Below are positions 1 to 11,100 of a stretch of DNA of 64,000 nt, in pieces. The stretch lies in NCBI GenBank assembly GCA_937983405.1, contig CALJZN010000004.1:1-64000 (forward strand), in the 5' to 3' direction. The number at the start of each line of letters is the position of its first letter. The stretch's first letter is position 1. A program made the translations under genes and the position numbers. The notes under the pieces are model-generated. The model was given only the letters and a program-made list of their open reading frames with translations. It was not told where the DNA came from and made no database searches. Origin of the DNA: an uncultured Paracoccaceae bacterium. GTDB taxonomy: Bacteria; Pseudomonadota; Alphaproteobacteria; Rhodobacterales; Rhodobacteraceae.

Positions 1-826
1 CGGCGGCGGCCTGCGGCGGCACGGGGTCGCGGGCGTGGGCCTGAACCGTCTCCCAGGCGATGCGCTGCATCGCCGCGGCCAGCTCGGGCGTGACGATCTG
101 GGTGCGGTTGCGCCAGGTTCGCGTCAGCCGCGGCGGCAGCCCCTCGGGGCTCTGCCCCGTGACCGCGGCGTAGATCACCATGGTGACCAGATAGTTCCCG
201 AGATCGTTCGTGTGGATGTCGTCGATGAAGAGGTCCTGCAGCCGGCCGACCCCCGGCAGGGTGCCTTCGGCGATCGCGTCGGCCGCGCGGCCCATCGCCT
301 GCCCGGCCGGAATCAGCCGCATCGGCGGCTGGCCCGGCACGCGGGCCGCGTTCACCGCATCGACGATGCCCTGCCAGCGCGGCAGGTCGGCCCGAAGCCG
401 CTCGCGCCAGGGCACATCGTCGCCGTCGTCGTGGGGCACATCGACGCCGGTGCCGCTGAGAAGGCTGGTCCAGGTCTCGTGCAGGAACAGCTGCGCGTCC
501 GGTCGGGCCGTCACCGCAAGGTCGTAGAACCGCTTGGCGTAGCCGGGGGAGTCGTTCCAGCGCAGCTGCGGCTCGAGCGGCACCGCCTCGGTCAGGATGA
601 CCGTGCCGTAGGCGCCCGTGGGCAGGGCGGCGCGGGCATCGACCCCCTCGGCAGTGGCCGAATGGGTCCAGTTCCAGGCCAGCGGTGCGCCGTTGACGAT
701 CTGCGCCTCCACCTTCACCGCCGCGCCCTGCACCCGCAGCGCCTCGGCCGTCAGGGCCGGGATGGTGAAGCCGAACAGGCTGTGGCCGACGAAGAGGATG
801 CCGCCGAGGGTGGACAGAAGGCTCAT
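1..826 (-). CDS. SGNH-type hydrolase with GHSL motif (3' end outside window)
   Basis: The reading frame opens with ATG at 826 and runs off the left edge without a stop, giving about 275 residues. Near the N-terminus it has FVGHSLFG (Ser16), which looks like the block I GDSL motif of SGNH hydrolases with His in place of Asp. Near residue 218 it has DDIHTNDLGNY, resembling the block V DxxH. It aligns along its length with the neighbour at 823-1875, including LTE, ETW and IPAGQA segments, so the two are paralogues. Its start overlaps the neighbour's stop as ATGA, implying translational coupling. No signal peptide is evident. Esterase or acyltransferase activity on a sugar or ketide is inferred from the locus only. 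Confidence 0.8.
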   Translation of the reverse strand, partial: MSLLSTLGGILFVGHSLFGFTIPALTAEALRVQGAAVKVEAQIVNGAPLAWNWTHSATAEGVDARAALPTGAYGTVILTEAVPLEPQLRWNDSPGYAKRFYDLAVTARPDAQLFLHETWTSLLSGTGVDVPHDDGDDVPWRERLRADLPRWQGIVDAVNAARVPGQPPMRLIPAGQAMGRAADAIAEGTLPGVGRLQDLFIDDIHTNDLGNYLVTMVIYAAVTGQSPEGLPPRLTRTWRNRTQIVTPELAAAMQRIAWETVQAHARDPVPPQAAA

Positions 827-1875
827 GCCCGGTCTCCGTTTCGCGTGGTGCGGGCCATCGCCGCGGGGGCCACGCCGGTCTTGGGATAGCCGCGCACCGT
901 CTCGGCCACCACCGCCTGCATCAGCGCCGCCGCTTCGGGGGATGGCGCGACGGCGGGCGTGCCGTCGGCGCGCAACAGCGCATGCGGCAGGCCGGCGGGA
1001 TCACGGTGATAGAGCACGGCAAAGTGGACCAGCGCAACGAGGTAGGAGCCGAGATCGTTGAGGTGGATCGTGTCGCGGCTGCCGTCCGCGGCCAGGGCGA
1101 AGAGGTCGCGGCGGTCGGCGATGCCCGGCACGCCGCCCATCGCCTCGACCGCGCGCACGAAGCGCGCCAGCGCCTGCCCGGCCGGGATGACATGGATCGG
1201 CGCCTCCGGATCGAGCCGCACCAGCGCGGGGCGCAGCACCTCGCCCTCCCAGTGGCGCGCAAGGTCGCGGTCGATCCGCTCCAGCCAGCCCTCGGGGTCG
1301 TCCAGGCGGTGCCAGGTTTCGTAGAGGTAGACGCGCGCGGCGGGGTTGGCGGCGCGCGCCGCCCGCGCCCAGCGGCAGAGGTAGTCGGCGCTGGCGTGCC
1401 AGCGGATCGCTTCGCGGATCTCGACCATCTCGGTCAGCACGACGGCGTCGTAGCCGCCCGAGGCCAGCGCCTCGGCCGCCGGGCGGAAGCGGGGATGGGC
1501 ATTCTCGACCTCGAAGCCTGCGATCGTCGCACCCGGCTCCCAGTGCTGTTTCAGCGAGGTGCCCCAGCCGAGCTGGCTGTCGTGCCGGTGCCCGGGCGGG
1601 GCGAGCTGTTCGAGCATCGCCGGCATGGTGCGCCCGACCAAGCTGTGGCCGAGGTGAAAGACCCGCAGCGGACCCTCGGGCGGGGCCAGCGGGCGGGCGT
1701 AAAGCGCCGCCGTCGCCGCGGGCGACAGCGGGCGCGGCGGCCGGCGCAGGGCCCACCATCCGGCCGCGGCGGCGGCAAGCGCGGCGGGCGCGCCCAGCAG
1801 CAGGGCGCGGCGGCCGGCGCGGGACAGCGCCGGGCGGCGCACGGCCCTAGCCCGCGACCACGGCAGCGACAACAT
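823..1875 (-). CDS. SGNH-type hydrolase with GHSL motif, N-terminal anchor
   Basis: A 350-residue protein if the ATG at 1875 is used. That start lies inside the end of the phosphopantetheinyl transferase gene (29-bp overlap); a start 22 codons further upstream is less likely. A basic N-terminus with SRAGRR followed by an Ala/Leu-rich stretch (about residues 20-42) looks like a signal anchor or Tat-like leader, so the enzyme is probably membrane-bound or exported. FHLGHSLVG (Ser78) and DTIHLNDLG (Asp268, His271) match SGNH blocks I and V, with His replacing the usual Asp after Gly. It is the paralogue of the next gene downstream and is coupled to it by ATGA. The substrate is unknown; O-acyl removal or transfer on a glycan is a possibility. 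Confidence 0.8.
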   Translation of the reverse strand: MLSLPWSRARAVRRPALSRAGRRALLLGAPAALAAAAAGWWALRRPPRPLSPAATAALYARPLAPPEGPLRVFHLGHSLVGRTMPAMLEQLAPPGHRHDSQLGWGTSLKQHWEPGATIAGFEVENAHPRFRPAAEALASGGYDAVVLTEMVEIREAIRWHASADYLCRWARAARAANPAARVYLYETWHRLDDPEGWLERIDRDLARHWEGEVLRPALVRLDPEAPIHVIPAGQALARFVRAVEAMGGVPGIADRRDLFALAADGSRDTIHLNDLGSYLVALVHFAVLYHRDPAGLPHALLRADGTPAVAPSPEAAALMQAVVAETVRGYPKTGVAPAAMARTTRNGDRA

Positions 1876-2527
1876 GCCCCGCCGCCGCCGCCCAGCGGCC
1901 GGCCAGGGCGGCGCCGGGGGCGAAGCGGCCGGTGCGCGCAACGAAGACCGCGCGCAGATCGCCCCCCGAAACCTCGATCCGCACCGCCTCGAACCCGATC
2001 AGTCGGCCGGTGGCGGGATACTGCGCCTTGTGCAGCGCCTCCTTGGCCACGAACACCAGCCGCGCCCGCTGCCCCCGCGCCTCCGGCGGCAGGGCCGCCA
2101 GCGCCGCGCGTTCCTCGGGGCGCAGCACCGCCTCCCACAGCTCGGGCGGCAGCGGCGCGTCGGGTTCGGCGTCGATCCCCAAGCCCGCCACGCCGCCCGC
2201 CGGCGCCACGGCGGCAAGCCCCAGCGTCGCGGTGTGGGTCAGGCTGCCGGTGACCCCCTGGGGCCACAGGGGGGCGCGGCCGGGCCCCACGGGCAGCGCC
2301 GCGGGGGGCAGGCCGAGGCGCGCCATCGCGCGGCGCAGCGCGGCGCGGCCGGCGGCGAATTCGGCCGCGCGGGCGGGGGCGACGCGGCCCGGCCCGGCGC
2401 ACTCGCCCGGCCAGGGCGGCGGCGCGGGCGCGCGCGGGTCGAAGGCCGCCACCGCCGCGCCCGGGGGCAGCAGCGCCGCCAGCGCCGCCTCGGCCGCGGC
2501 AAGCCGCGGGATCGCGGGCTCGCGCAT
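1847..2527 (-). CDS. 4'-phosphopantetheinyl transferase, EntD/Sfp type
   Basis: A 226-residue protein. It would transfer phosphopantetheine from CoA to carrier-protein serines, here most plausibly the PCP and ACP of the adjacent NRPS and PKS. GIDAEPD (117-123) and FVAKEALHK (159-167) are the Mg-binding and catalytic motifs of the family, and AEFAAGRAALRRA (about 55-67) matches the EntD-type N-terminal motif. The ATG at 2527 lies 4 bp after the NRPS stop, so it belongs to the same transcription unit. Longer in-frame starts would sit inside the NRPS gene and add a low-complexity Pro/Arg stretch, so they were rejected. Confidence 0.93.
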   Translation of the reverse strand: MREPAIPRLAAAEAALAALLPPGAAVAAFDPRAPAPPPWPGECAGPGRVAPARAAEFAAGRAALRRAMARLGLPPAALPVGPGRAPLWPQGVTGSLTHTATLGLAAVAPAGGVAGLGIDAEPDAPLPPELWEAVLRPEERAALAALPPEARGQRARLVFVAKEALHKAQYPATGRLIGFEAVRIEVSGGDLRAVFVARTGRFAPGAALAGRWAAAAGHVVAAVVAG

Positions 2528-2531
2528 CGCC

Positions 2532-5500
2532 CTAGCCCGCCCGCGCCGCGCGCAGCGCGCGGCGACGCGCCATCGCCTCGGCCCGGGCCTCGGCGCGCCC
2601 GGCGGCTGCCGGGGCGGCGGCCTCGGCCGCGGCCGCGGGCGGCGCAGGCTCGCCCAGATGGGCGGCAAGGTCGGCCAGGACGGGGAAGCGGAAGATGTCG
2701 GTGATCGACAGCCGTTCGGTCCCGAGTGCGGCCCGGATCTCGCGATGCGCCTGCACCGCCAGCAGCGAATGGCCGCCCAGCGCGAAGAAGTTGTCGCGCA
2801 GCCCCACCCTGGGCTGGCCCAGCACCCGCGCCCAGACCGCCGCGATCGCCTGCGCTATCGCGCCCGCCGGCGCCTCGTGCCCCGCGCCCGGCCCCGCACC
2901 CGGCCCCGCCGCAGCCGCCGGGGCGGCCAAGGCCTGCGGCGCGGGCAGTGCCTTGCGGTCGAGCTTGCGGTTGGGCGTCAGCGGCATCGCCGCCAGCCCC
3001 ACCACATGCGCGGGCACCATGTGCGGCGGCAGGCGGCCTGCCAGCGCGGCGCGCAGCGCCTCGGGGTCGGCGCTTCCGGTGACATAGGCCACCAGGCGGG
3101 CGTCGCCCGGGGTGTCCTCGCGCAGCACTACCGCCGCCTGGCGCACGCCCGGCAGCGCCTCGAGCACCGCCTCGATCTCGCCCGGCTCGATGCGGTGGCC
3201 GCGCAGCTTCACCTGCGCATCCGCCCGGCCGAGGAAGTCAAGCCCCCCATCGGCGCGCCGGCGCACCAGATCGCCGGTACGATACATCCGCCCCTGCCCC
3301 GCGAAGGGATCGGGGCGAAAGCGCTCGGCGGTCAGCTCGGGGCGGTTCCAGTAGCCGCGCGCCACGCCCTCGCCGCCGATCCACAGCTCTCCCGGCAGCC
3401 CGGGCGGCACCGGTTCGCCCGCATCGTCCAGCACATAAAGCCGGGTGTTGGCGATGGGCGTGCCCAGGCCCGCCACCGTCGCGCCCGCCTCGGCGGGGCC
3501 GGTGGTGGACCAGATCGTGGTCTCGGTCGGCCCGTACATGTTCAGGATCTGCCCCACGCCCAGCCCCGCAAGCTCGGCCACCAGCCGGCCCGGCAGCGCC
3601 TCGCCCCCCAGCATCAGGTGCCGCAGACGGCCCAGCGCCGCGCGCGCCTGATCGTCCATGGCGATCATGCGGGCCATCGAAGGGGTGCACTGCATGTGCG
3701 TGACCCCGTGGCGCAGGATCTGCGCGGCGATCGAGAAGTCGTCGGCCGCCAGCCCCGCCGGGGCATTGGCCCGTGCCACCACCTCGGCCAGCGGATGGAG
3801 CCCCTCGAGCACCGTCTCGACCGGACTGCCGAAGTCGATCAGGCAGGCGACCTCGTCCACCCCGATCCGGCGCAGCTGCTCGACCCGGTCGAGCGCGTCC
3901 TCGACGGTGCCGAACAGGCCCGAGTCGTCGAAGTAGCGGGCAAAGGCGAAGTCGAGGATCGCCTCGAGCTCGTCCTCGGACAGCGTGCCGAGGTCGATGT
4001 CGGCCGGATGGTCGATGCCCGCGGGCCGCTTGAAGGCCGGGAACGCCCAGGCGTAGTCCTTGATGAGCCCCGCGGCCGAGCGCAGGTAGGCCTTCATCGG
4101 CCCTTTCGCCACCGCCCGCGCATGGCTGCGGTCGCGCGAGAGGAACGTGTGCAGCATCAGCGTGACGCAATGGCGTTCGGGGTCGTGCCCGGCCGCGGCC
4201 AGCGCGGCGCGGTAGACGGCGATCTTCTCGCCCACCTCGGCGATGCTCTGGCCCAGCAGATGGGTCAGCACGTTGGCCCCGAGCCGCCCGGCCTCGGCCC
4301 AGGTTTCGGGGTTGCCCGCGGTCGTCACCCACACGGGCAGTTCGGGCGAGACCGGGCGCGGCTGGGTGACCACGGCATGGGGCCTGCCCGAGGCGGTCGG
4401 AAAGGCCACCGCCTCGCCCCGCCAGAGCCGGCGGACCTGGTCGAGCGCCTCGAACATCGCCGCCTTGTTGCGCGGCGGCGCAGTCTCGGGCCGCAGCAGG
4501 AAGTCGTCGGGCTGCCAGCCCGAGGCGATCGCAATCCCCGCCCGGCCGTTGGTGAGGTTGTCGATCACCGCCCATTCCTCGGCGATGCGCGCGGGGTGGT
4601 GCAGCGGCGCAACCACGCTGCCCGCGCGCACGTCGAGGGTGCGCGTCACCGCCGCCACCGCCGCGCCGGTCACCGAGGGGTTCGGGTAGGGGCCGCCGAA
4701 GGCGTGGAAATGCCGCTCGGGCGTCCAGACGGCGCGGAAGCCGCGGGCATCGGCGAACCTCGCGCCCTCGAGCAGCAGGCGATACTTGTCGCGCCCCTGC
4801 CCGTCGTCGTTGCCCCAGTAGTAGAGGCTGAAATCGACCTTGCGCCCCGACAGCGGCAACCGGCCCTTCGAGACCAGCGCGCGATCCTCGTCGCCCGACA
4901 GCACCACCTTGAAGCCGCGGGCGAGCGTCCAGAACAGCTCCAGCACCGAGATGTCGAAGGACAGCGAGGTGACCGCCAGCCACACCCCGGGCGGATCGTG
5001 CGGAATGCGCGCGTCCATCGCGGCGAGGAAGTTCATCACGTTGCGATGGGTGACCATCACGCCCTTGGGCCGCCCGGTCGAGCCCGAGGTGTAGATGAGA
5101 TAGGCCAGATCGCCGGGCGCGGCGCCGCCCTCGGGCGGGGTCGCGGGGGCATGGCCGATGCGCGGGTCGGCGTCGATCTCGAGCACGCGGGCCGCATGCG
5201 GCGGCAGGGCAAGCCCCCTCTGCGCCACGATCACCGCCGCGCCCGAGTCCTCGAGATACAGCGCCAGCCGGTCGGCGGGATAGGCCGGGTCGAGCGGCAG
5301 ATAGGCGCCGCCCGCCTTGAGAATGCCGAGCGCGCCGATCACCATCTCGGGCGCGCGGCGGGTGCACAGCCCCACCACCGTGCCGGGGCCTACCCCCATG
5401 CCGCGCAGCACCTGCGCCAGACGGTTCGCGCGCGCGTCGAGCTCGGCGTAGCTCAGCGTCCGGAGCCCGAAGGCCAGCGCCGGGGCCTGCGGCGTGCGCG

Positions 5501-7145
5501 CGGCCTGCGCCGCGACGGCCTCGTGCAGGCAGCCGGGCGGCACCGGCGCGGCGGTGGCGTTGAGCCCGAACAGAAGCCGGTCGCGCGCGGCCGCGGTCAT
5601 CAGCGGCAGCCGGGAGCAGTCGCCGGGGGCGGGCCCGGCAACATGGGCTGCCAGCGCCTCGAGACTGGCCGCCAGCGCCGCCGCCGTCTCCGGATCCAGC
5701 CGCGCGGCGTCGTAAAGGGCCCGCGGCGCCCCGCCCTCGGGAAGATGGACGGTGAGCGCGGTGCCGGCGATGGCCCCGTCGGCGGCCAGCGACACCCCGA
5801 CCTCGGGCGGCGCGGCCGAAAGCCCGGGCTCGCGCGCGGGCAGATCGGCCGCGAAGCCCGGCCAGCGCCGGGCCGCCGGCAGAGTCGCGGCAAAGGCGGC
5901 GGCCGCGGCGTCAAAGTCCATCCCCGCCGCCGGCGCCCAGGACAGCGGCACCCAGCCCGAGACATAGCCCGGCGCCACCGGCGCGGCGGCGTCGCGAAAG
6001 GCGATGTCGGCCGCCGCCCTGCCGCCCACCCGGGCGGCCCAGGCCGCCACCGCCGCCAGCCGCCGGTCGCCCGCCAGCCCCGCCGGCAGGGCGAGCGGCA
6101 GCGCCTGCCAGTCGGGCGCGCCCCGGGCGGGGGCAAGCCCCGGCAGCCCCGCCCCCTCCGGCGCCGCAAGCCGGCGGCGCCAGTGCCCCTCGCCGGGGGC
6201 AAGCGCCGCGACCAGCGCGGTCAGCCGCGCCGCCTCGGCCGCATCGGGCGAGGGCAGGACGGTGCCCGCCACCTCCAGCGTGCCGGGGCAGACCTCGGCC
6301 CCCTCGGGCGTGGAAAGCCGTTGCAGACGCACCGCGCCCGCGCCGCAGGCCACCATCAGCCCGGCCGGGCTCGCCTCGATCACCGTGCCGGGGGGGGCGG
6401 CGGGCGCCGCCTCGACCGCGGCCGCGCGCACCAGCAGGACGCGCCCCGCGACCTCGATCTTCGGGCAGGCGAGCGGGTTGCGGTAGGGCCCGTGATCGAG
6501 CGCGCGCACCAGCCGCGCCACCTCTCCGGCCGGCCGGCGGAAGTCAATCCGCGCGGCGGCGGCGGGGCGGTCGGCGCGGGCGTGGAAGGTCCGGCGCGAC
6601 AGGTCCTGCGGCCGCCGCTCGGGCCCGCCGCGCTCGAGCGCGGCGACGAGGCCCGCGAAACTCTCCACCGCCGCCTCCCAGCAGCGGCTGTTGAGCGTCA
6701 GCGCGGTCTCGTCCGGGGCGATGTCGAACAGCGCCTGCGCGACGATGTCGCCCTCGTCGATGCCGCCGCCGATCAGGTGCCACGTCACGCCGTGCCGCGC
6801 CTCGCCCTGAAGCAGCGCCCAGACCGGGGCGTTGAGCCCCGCATGCGCCGGCAGCGGGCCGTCGTGGAAGTTGATCGCCCCCTTTCGCGCCGCGGCCAGC
6901 ACGGTTTCGGGGATGAGCGCCAGGTTGGCGATGGAGAACAGCCAGTCCACCGACCCCGGCGCAAGGCGGTCGCCCAGGGTCGCGTCCTGCGCCAGCACCC
7001 GCAGGCCCCGCCCCTCGGCCCAGGCGCGCACCTCGGCGCTGCGGGTGGCCACCGCGGAAATGGCATGCCCGCGCCCCAGCCAGAGCTCGGCGCATCGGAC
7101 AAGGAGCGATTCGTTGCCGATCATCAGGGCGGAAAGCGGGGTCAT
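2532..7145 (-). CDS. NRPS: formyltransferase - C remnant - A with inserted LLM monooxygenase - PCP
   Basis: A 1537-residue single-module enzyme. Residues 1-250 resemble methionyl-tRNA formyltransferase, with the catalytic triad retained (Asn92, His94, Asp130 in GGIDEGD). Residues about 340-530 look like the end of a condensation domain without a recognisable HHxxxDG motif. The adenylation domain has A3 at 684-694 ([11 protein letters not shown]), A4 at 730-739, A5 at 1202-1209, A7 at 1288-1293, A8 at 1304-1324 and A10 near 1390-1397. Between A4 and A5 lies an approximately 370-residue FMN-dependent luciferase-like monooxygenase of the MupA/Atu3671 type. The PCP motif is LGGHSL with Ser1460. 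FxxxA-PCP order suggests an initiating module that loads and formylates an amino acid, as in LgrA; the LLM would hydroxylate the bound substrate. It overlaps the upstream glycosyltransferase stop (ATGA). Substrate unknown. Confidence 0.93.
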   Translation of the reverse strand: MTPLSALMIGNESLLVRCAELWLGRGHAISAVATRSAEVRAWAEGRGLRVLAQDATLGDRLAPGSVDWLFSIANLALIPETVLAAARKGAINFHDGPLPAHAGLNAPVWALLQGEARHGVTWHLIGGGIDEGDIVAQALFDIAPDETALTLNSRCWEAAVESFAGLVAALERGGPERRPQDLSRRTFHARADRPAAAARIDFRRPAGEVARLVRALDHGPYRNPLACPKIEVAGRVLLVRAAAVEAAPAAPPGTVIEASPAGLMVACGAGAVRLQRLSTPEGAEVCPGTLEVAGTVLPSPDAAEAARLTALVAALAPGEGHWRRRLAAPEGAGLPGLAPARGAPDWQALPLALPAGLAGDRRLAAVAAWAARVGGRAAADIAFRDAAAPVAPGYVSGWVPLSWAPAAGMDFDAAAAAFAATLPAARRWPGFAADLPAREPGLSAAPPEVGVSLAADGAIAGTALTVHLPEGGAPRALYDAARLDPETAAALAASLEALAAHVAGPAPGDCSRLPLMTAAARDRLLFGLNATAAPVPPGCLHEAVAAQAARTPQAPALAFGLRTLSYAELDARANRLAQVLRGMGVGPGTVVGLCTRRAPEMVIGALGILKAGGAYLPLDPAYPADRLALYLEDSGAAVIVAQRGLALPPHAARVLEIDADPRIGHAPATPPEGGAAPGDLAYLIYTSGSTGRPKGVMVTHRNVMNFLAAMDARIPHDPPGVWLAVTSLSFDISVLELFWTLARGFKVVLSGDEDRALVSKGRLPLSGRKVDFSLYYWGNDDGQGRDKYRLLLEGARFADARGFRAVWTPERHFHAFGGPYPNPSVTGAAVAAVTRTLDVRAGSVVAPLHHPARIAEEWAVIDNLTNGRAGIAIASGWQPDDFLLRPETAPPRNKAAMFEALDQVRRLWRGEAVAFPTASGRPHAVVTQPRPVSPELPVWVTTAGNPETWAEAGRLGANVLTHLLGQSIAEVGEKIAVYRAALAAAGHDPERHCVTLMLHTFLSRDRSHARAVAKGPMKAYLRSAAGLIKDYAWAFPAFKRPAGIDHPADIDLGTLSEDELEAILDFAFARYFDDSGLFGTVEDALDRVEQLRRIGVDEVACLIDFGSPVETVLEGLHPLAEVVARANAPAGLAADDFSIAAQILRHGVTHMQCTPSMARMIAMDDQARAALGRLRHLMLGGEALPGRLVAELAGLGVGQILNMYGPTETTIWSTTGPAEAGATVAGLGTPIANTRLYVLDDAGEPVPPGLPGELWIGGEGVARGYWNRPELTAERFRPDPFAGQGRMYRTGDLVRRRADGGLDFLGRADAQVKLRGHRIEPGEIEAVLEALPGVRQAAVVLREDTPGDARLVAYVTGSADPEALRAALAGRLPPHMVPAHVVGLAAMPLTPNRKLDRKALPAPQALAAPAAAAGPGAGPGAGHEAPAGAIAQAIAAVWARVLGQPRVGLRDNFFALGGHSLLAVQAHREIRAALGTERLSITDIFRFPVLADLAAHLGEPAPPAAAAEAAAPAAAGRAEARAEAMARRRALRAARAG

Positions 7146-8158
7146 GGCAGGCTCCGGGGCTTGGCCGCGGCAACGGGCGGCCGGGGGGCGGCGGCCGACG
7201 GCCGCCGCCGGCGGAAGGGCGCGGCCAGGGCATGGGCGACAAGATCGCGCAGGAAATGCGGCGGATCGCCCCGATCCTTGCGCTGCACCAGCCGGCGCGC
7301 GCGCCAGACCAGTCCGCCGGCCGCATGGGCGGCCGTCGCCAGGGCGGCATAGGCGGGCCCGTGATGCTTGACGAAATAGTGCAGGCGCGAGTCGAACCAG
7401 TAGCGCGGCATCCGCGTCCAGCGCTTCATCCCCGTCGATTCCGACCCGATGTGCACGACCGCGCTGTCGCGCACATAGACCGCGGGCCAGCCCGCCGCGG
7501 CGGCCCGGCGGCAGAGGTCGGTCTCCTCGAAATAAAGAAAGAACGTCTCGTCGAAGAGGCCGATCTGCGCCAGCACCTCCTCGCGGATCATCAGCGAACA
7601 GCCGGCCAGCCAGTCCACCGGGCGCGTCGCCTCGGGCACCGGCAGGGGCACGATGTGGCGCGCCAGCAGCCGGCTGACCGGGCCGCTGCGCGCCGCGCCC
7701 TCGAACTCGCCCGCGGCCGAGGGGAAGCGGAAGGCGGTGCGGTGCGCCGCGCCGTCCGGGCCGCGGATATGGCTGCCGGCCAGCCCGGCCTCGGGGTGCG
7801 CCTCGAGGTAGTCGAGCAGCGCCCGGATCGCCCCGGGCGCGGGGAAGGCATCGGAGTTGAGCAGATAGACATAGTCGGGCGCCCCGCCGCCCGGCAGCCC
7901 GGCGCGGATGCCCGCATTGTTGCCCGCCCCGAAGCCGCCGTTGCGCCCCGCCTGGAGCACCCGCACCCGGCCCGACCAGCCGCGCGCCGCGACCTCGGCC
8001 GCCATGCGCTCGAAACTGCCGTCGCCGCTCATGTTGTCCACGATGGTGATGGCGCCCGCGATCCCCTCCATCGCGCGCAGCGCCGCCGCGGCGGCCTCGA
8101 GCGTCATCGCCGGCGTGCGCCAGTTGACGATCACGGTCAGGACGCGGGGGCCCTCCAT
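7142..8158 (-). CDS. Family 2 glycosyltransferase, rhamnosyltransferase-like
   Basis: A 338-residue GT2 protein of the type that transfers deoxyhexoses such as rhamnose in surface polysaccharides. TVIVNWRTP at the N-terminus, VDNMSGDGS, NGGFGAGNNAGI and LLNSDAF (the DxD-like nucleotide-sugar site) are visible. FLYFEETDLCRRA is the acidic motif typical of WbbL-like enzymes. The tail is basic and proline-rich, possibly membrane-associated. It sits between PKS and NRPS with 5 bp and a 4-bp overlap on either side, so glycosylation is built into the transcription unit. The acceptor could be the ketide-peptide or a lipid-linked glycan; sequence does not decide. Confidence 0.9.
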   Translation of the reverse strand: MEGPRVLTVIVNWRTPAMTLEAAAAALRAMEGIAGAITIVDNMSGDGSFERMAAEVAARGWSGRVRVLQAGRNGGFGAGNNAGIRAGLPGGGAPDYVYLLNSDAFPAPGAIRALLDYLEAHPEAGLAGSHIRGPDGAAHRTAFRFPSAAGEFEGAARSGPVSRLLARHIVPLPVPEATRPVDWLAGCSLMIREEVLAQIGLFDETFFLYFEETDLCRRAAAAGWPAVYVRDSAVVHIGSESTGMKRWTRMPRYWFDSRLHYFVKHHGPAYAALATAAHAAGGLVWRARRLVQRKDRGDPPHFLRDLVAHALAAPFRRRRPSAAAPRPPVAAAKPRSLP

Positions 8159-8163
8159 CGCGC

Positions 8164-11100
8164 CTACTCCGCCGCCCGGGCCAGCGGCGCGGGGGCCGCG
8201 CCCTCGGCCTCGGCGATCAGCCCGCGCAGCCGCGCGGCCAGCACCCGCACATTGGGCTCAAGCACCATCGTATCGTGGTCGCCCGGCACCTCGATCACCC
8301 GCAGCGCCGGGGCGAAGCGGCCGAAATCATTGTCGGGATACACATATTCCCTCTGCCGGCTGACCCAGCGGCCGCCCGAGACGGCCCAGTGCCGGTCGAG
8401 CGGCGGGCGGAACAGCACCGCATTTCCGCCCCAGGGGCGCATGGCATAGCGCGGCAGGGCGGCGCGGAACGCGGCCTCGATGGCGGCGTTGTGGAAGGCG
8501 TGGTCGGGCGCGGGCGCGGGCCCGCCGCGGCGCCGGCGCACCTCCCACGCGAGCCGCGCGCGGGCCCACTCCGCCAGGTATCCCGGCCCCTTGCGCCGCA
8601 GCTCGGCCAGCTTGATGAGCGCCCGGTCGCGCCGCGACAGCGCGGGGCGCACGGGCAGCGGCGTGTCGAGCAGCACCAGAAGCGCAACCTCCTCGCCCGC
8701 CGCCTCGAGCTGCTGCGCGATCTCCCACGCCGTGAGCCCGCCGCCCGAGAAGCCGCCCACCAGCCAGGGGCCGCGGGCCTGCACCTGCCGCATCTCGGCG
8801 ATGCAGCTTGCCGCCGCCTCGGTCAGGCTGTCGTGGGGCGCCTCGCCGCCCATCAGCCCCCGCGCCTGCAGCCCGTAGAACGGCCGGTCGCGGCCGATCA
8901 GCCCGGCAAGGTGGCGCAGGTTCAGCACGTTGCCGAACATCCCCGCAACCAGGAAGAAGGGCGTCCTCGGCCCGCCCTCGCCCTCGTGCATCGCGACAAG
9001 ATGGGTGAAGCGGCGGGCGGGCGCGCGCGCCGGCGGTGCCGCGCCGTCCGCGGCGGGGGCGCCGATCCGCTCGGCGATCAGCGCCGCGCAGCGCGCGATG
9101 GTCGGCGCCTCGAACAGCACCGAGATCGGGAAGTCCACCCGGAACGCCTTGCGGATCATGGCGAACAGCCGCACCGCGATCAGCGAATGGCCGCCGAGCG
9201 CGAAAAAGTCGTCCTCGACCCCCACCTGCGCCAGGCCCAGAAGGTCGGCCCAGAACCCGGCCAGCGTGCGCTCGATATCGTTGCGCGGGGCGACAAAGGC
9301 GCTGTCGAGCTCGGGCCGCTCGAACGCAGCCCCGCCGGCGGGCTCGGCCGGCACGGCCGCGGCCTGCGCGCGCAGGGCGTCGAGGTCGATGGACGACACC
9401 ACCAGCTGCGGCAACCCCGTGGCCAGCGCGCGGGCGAAGGCCTCGGGCCCCTCGGCCGGCCGGATGCCCAGCGCCAGCGTCTCGCGCAGCCGCGCCTCGC
9501 CGGGCGACAGCGGCTGCGCCGCCGCGGCATCGGGAAACTCCACCTCGCGCGGATCGGGGCGCGGGGGGTCGGCCGCCAGCGCCCCCTCGAGGCGGTGCAG
9601 CGCGAAGCCCTCGACCTCGACGCAGACCGCGCCCTCCGGGTCGGCCAGCGTCACGTCGAAGGCCGCCGCCCCGGCGCCATGCGCGCGCAGCCGGACATGG
9701 CTGACCAGCTCGGCCGGCAGCGGTCGCAGCACGCGGACGCGCCCGTAGGCCACCGGCACCCACAGATGCGCATCCGTCCAGCCCGGGATCAGCGCCATCG
9801 CCCAGCCGGTCGCGATGTCCATCAGCGCGGGGTGCAGCCGCCAGCCCGCTGCCGGGTCGCCGCGGAAGGCGGGCGCCAGCGCCAGCCGCGCCAGCCCCTC
9901 GCCCGGCCCGAGCGCGACCCCGCGCAGCACGCGCCAGCGCGGGCCGAAGGCCAGATGCCGCTCCTGCGCCGATGGCAGGCCGGTGTCGGAGGCCGCGCGC
10001 CCCCGGTCGCAGCGGGCGGCGATGGCGGCAAGGTCGAGCGGCGCGGGCGGCGCCGCCCCGGGGGCCAGCGCCAGCGTTCCTTGCGCGTTCAGCGCAAAGC
10101 CCCTGCGGCCGTCGAGCGTCACGTCGCTGCGAACCTCGAGGCGATAGCCCTCGTCGCTGCGCACAAGCCGCACCCGGAGGTCGCGCGCCCCGGCCCTGCC
10201 CGCCTGCACCGGGCGAAAGAAGGTGAGGTCGCGGATCTCGAACGGCCCCGCCTCGCCCTGGGCCGCCAGCGCCTCGGCCGCCAGCTCGAGGTAGGCGGTG
10301 CCGGGCAGCACCGCCTCGCCCGAGGGCAGGCGGTGCTCGTCGAGCACCCAATGCCTGCGGGCGTCGAGCGTTGCGGTGAACAGCCGGTTGCCGCGGTCGT
10401 CGAAGGTGGCGGCCTCGAGCAGCGGCTGGCCGGCCGGGGCCACCGGCGGCGCCGGGCTCTCGCCCGTCCGCCCGGCCACCGCCTCGGCCGCCATGCCGAC
10501 CTCGGCCCAGACGCCCCAGTCGATGGCCACCACCCGCGTCCGCCCGCCCGCGCGGGACTGCGCCAGCGCGTCGAGATAGGCGTTTGCCGCGACATAATCC
10601 GCCTGCCCCGCCGGCGCCGTGACGGTGGAGGTGGACGAGAACAGCACGATCAGGTCGGTCGCCCCGTCGGGAAAGAGGCCCATCAGCACCTGCGTGCCGT
10701 GCAGCTTGGGGGCCAGCACCGCCTCGACCGCGGCCGCCGCCTTGCCCAGGATCGGCGCATCGTCCACCGCGCCCGCGGCATGGATCACCGCGTCGATCCG
10801 CCCGAAGCGGGCGGTCGCCGCCGCCACCGCCGCCTGCATCTCCTCGACGTTGCAGACATCGGCCGCGAGCGGCAGCACCTCGGCGCCCAGCCCCTCGAGC
10901 CGCTCGACCGCCCGGATGCGCCGCGCGACGGGATCGAAGGGCGCGCGGGCGCGCAGCTGCGCCGCCCACTCCGCCCGCGGCGGCAGCCCCGCGCGGGCGA
11001 CCAGCACCAGCCGCACCGGCCCGCGGCGCGCGAAGTCCTCGGCCAGGGTCAGCGCGATGCCGCCGAAGCCCCCGGTCAGCAGCACTGTGGCGCCGGGCTT

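Noticed and set aside
35..889. Plus-strand ORF at the left edge
   Set aside because: Low-complexity translation; the minus strand encodes a clear SGNH paralogue over the same bases.
2726..3082. Pro/Arg-rich plus-strand ORF
   Set aside because: Shadow of the A10-PCP region of the NRPS; composition only reflects GC content.
1932..7352. 1806-codon open frame on the plus strand
   Set aside because: It lies antisense to the NRPS and consists of Arg/Gly/Ala/His-rich sequence without domains. Such antisense frames are expected in very GC-rich DNA.
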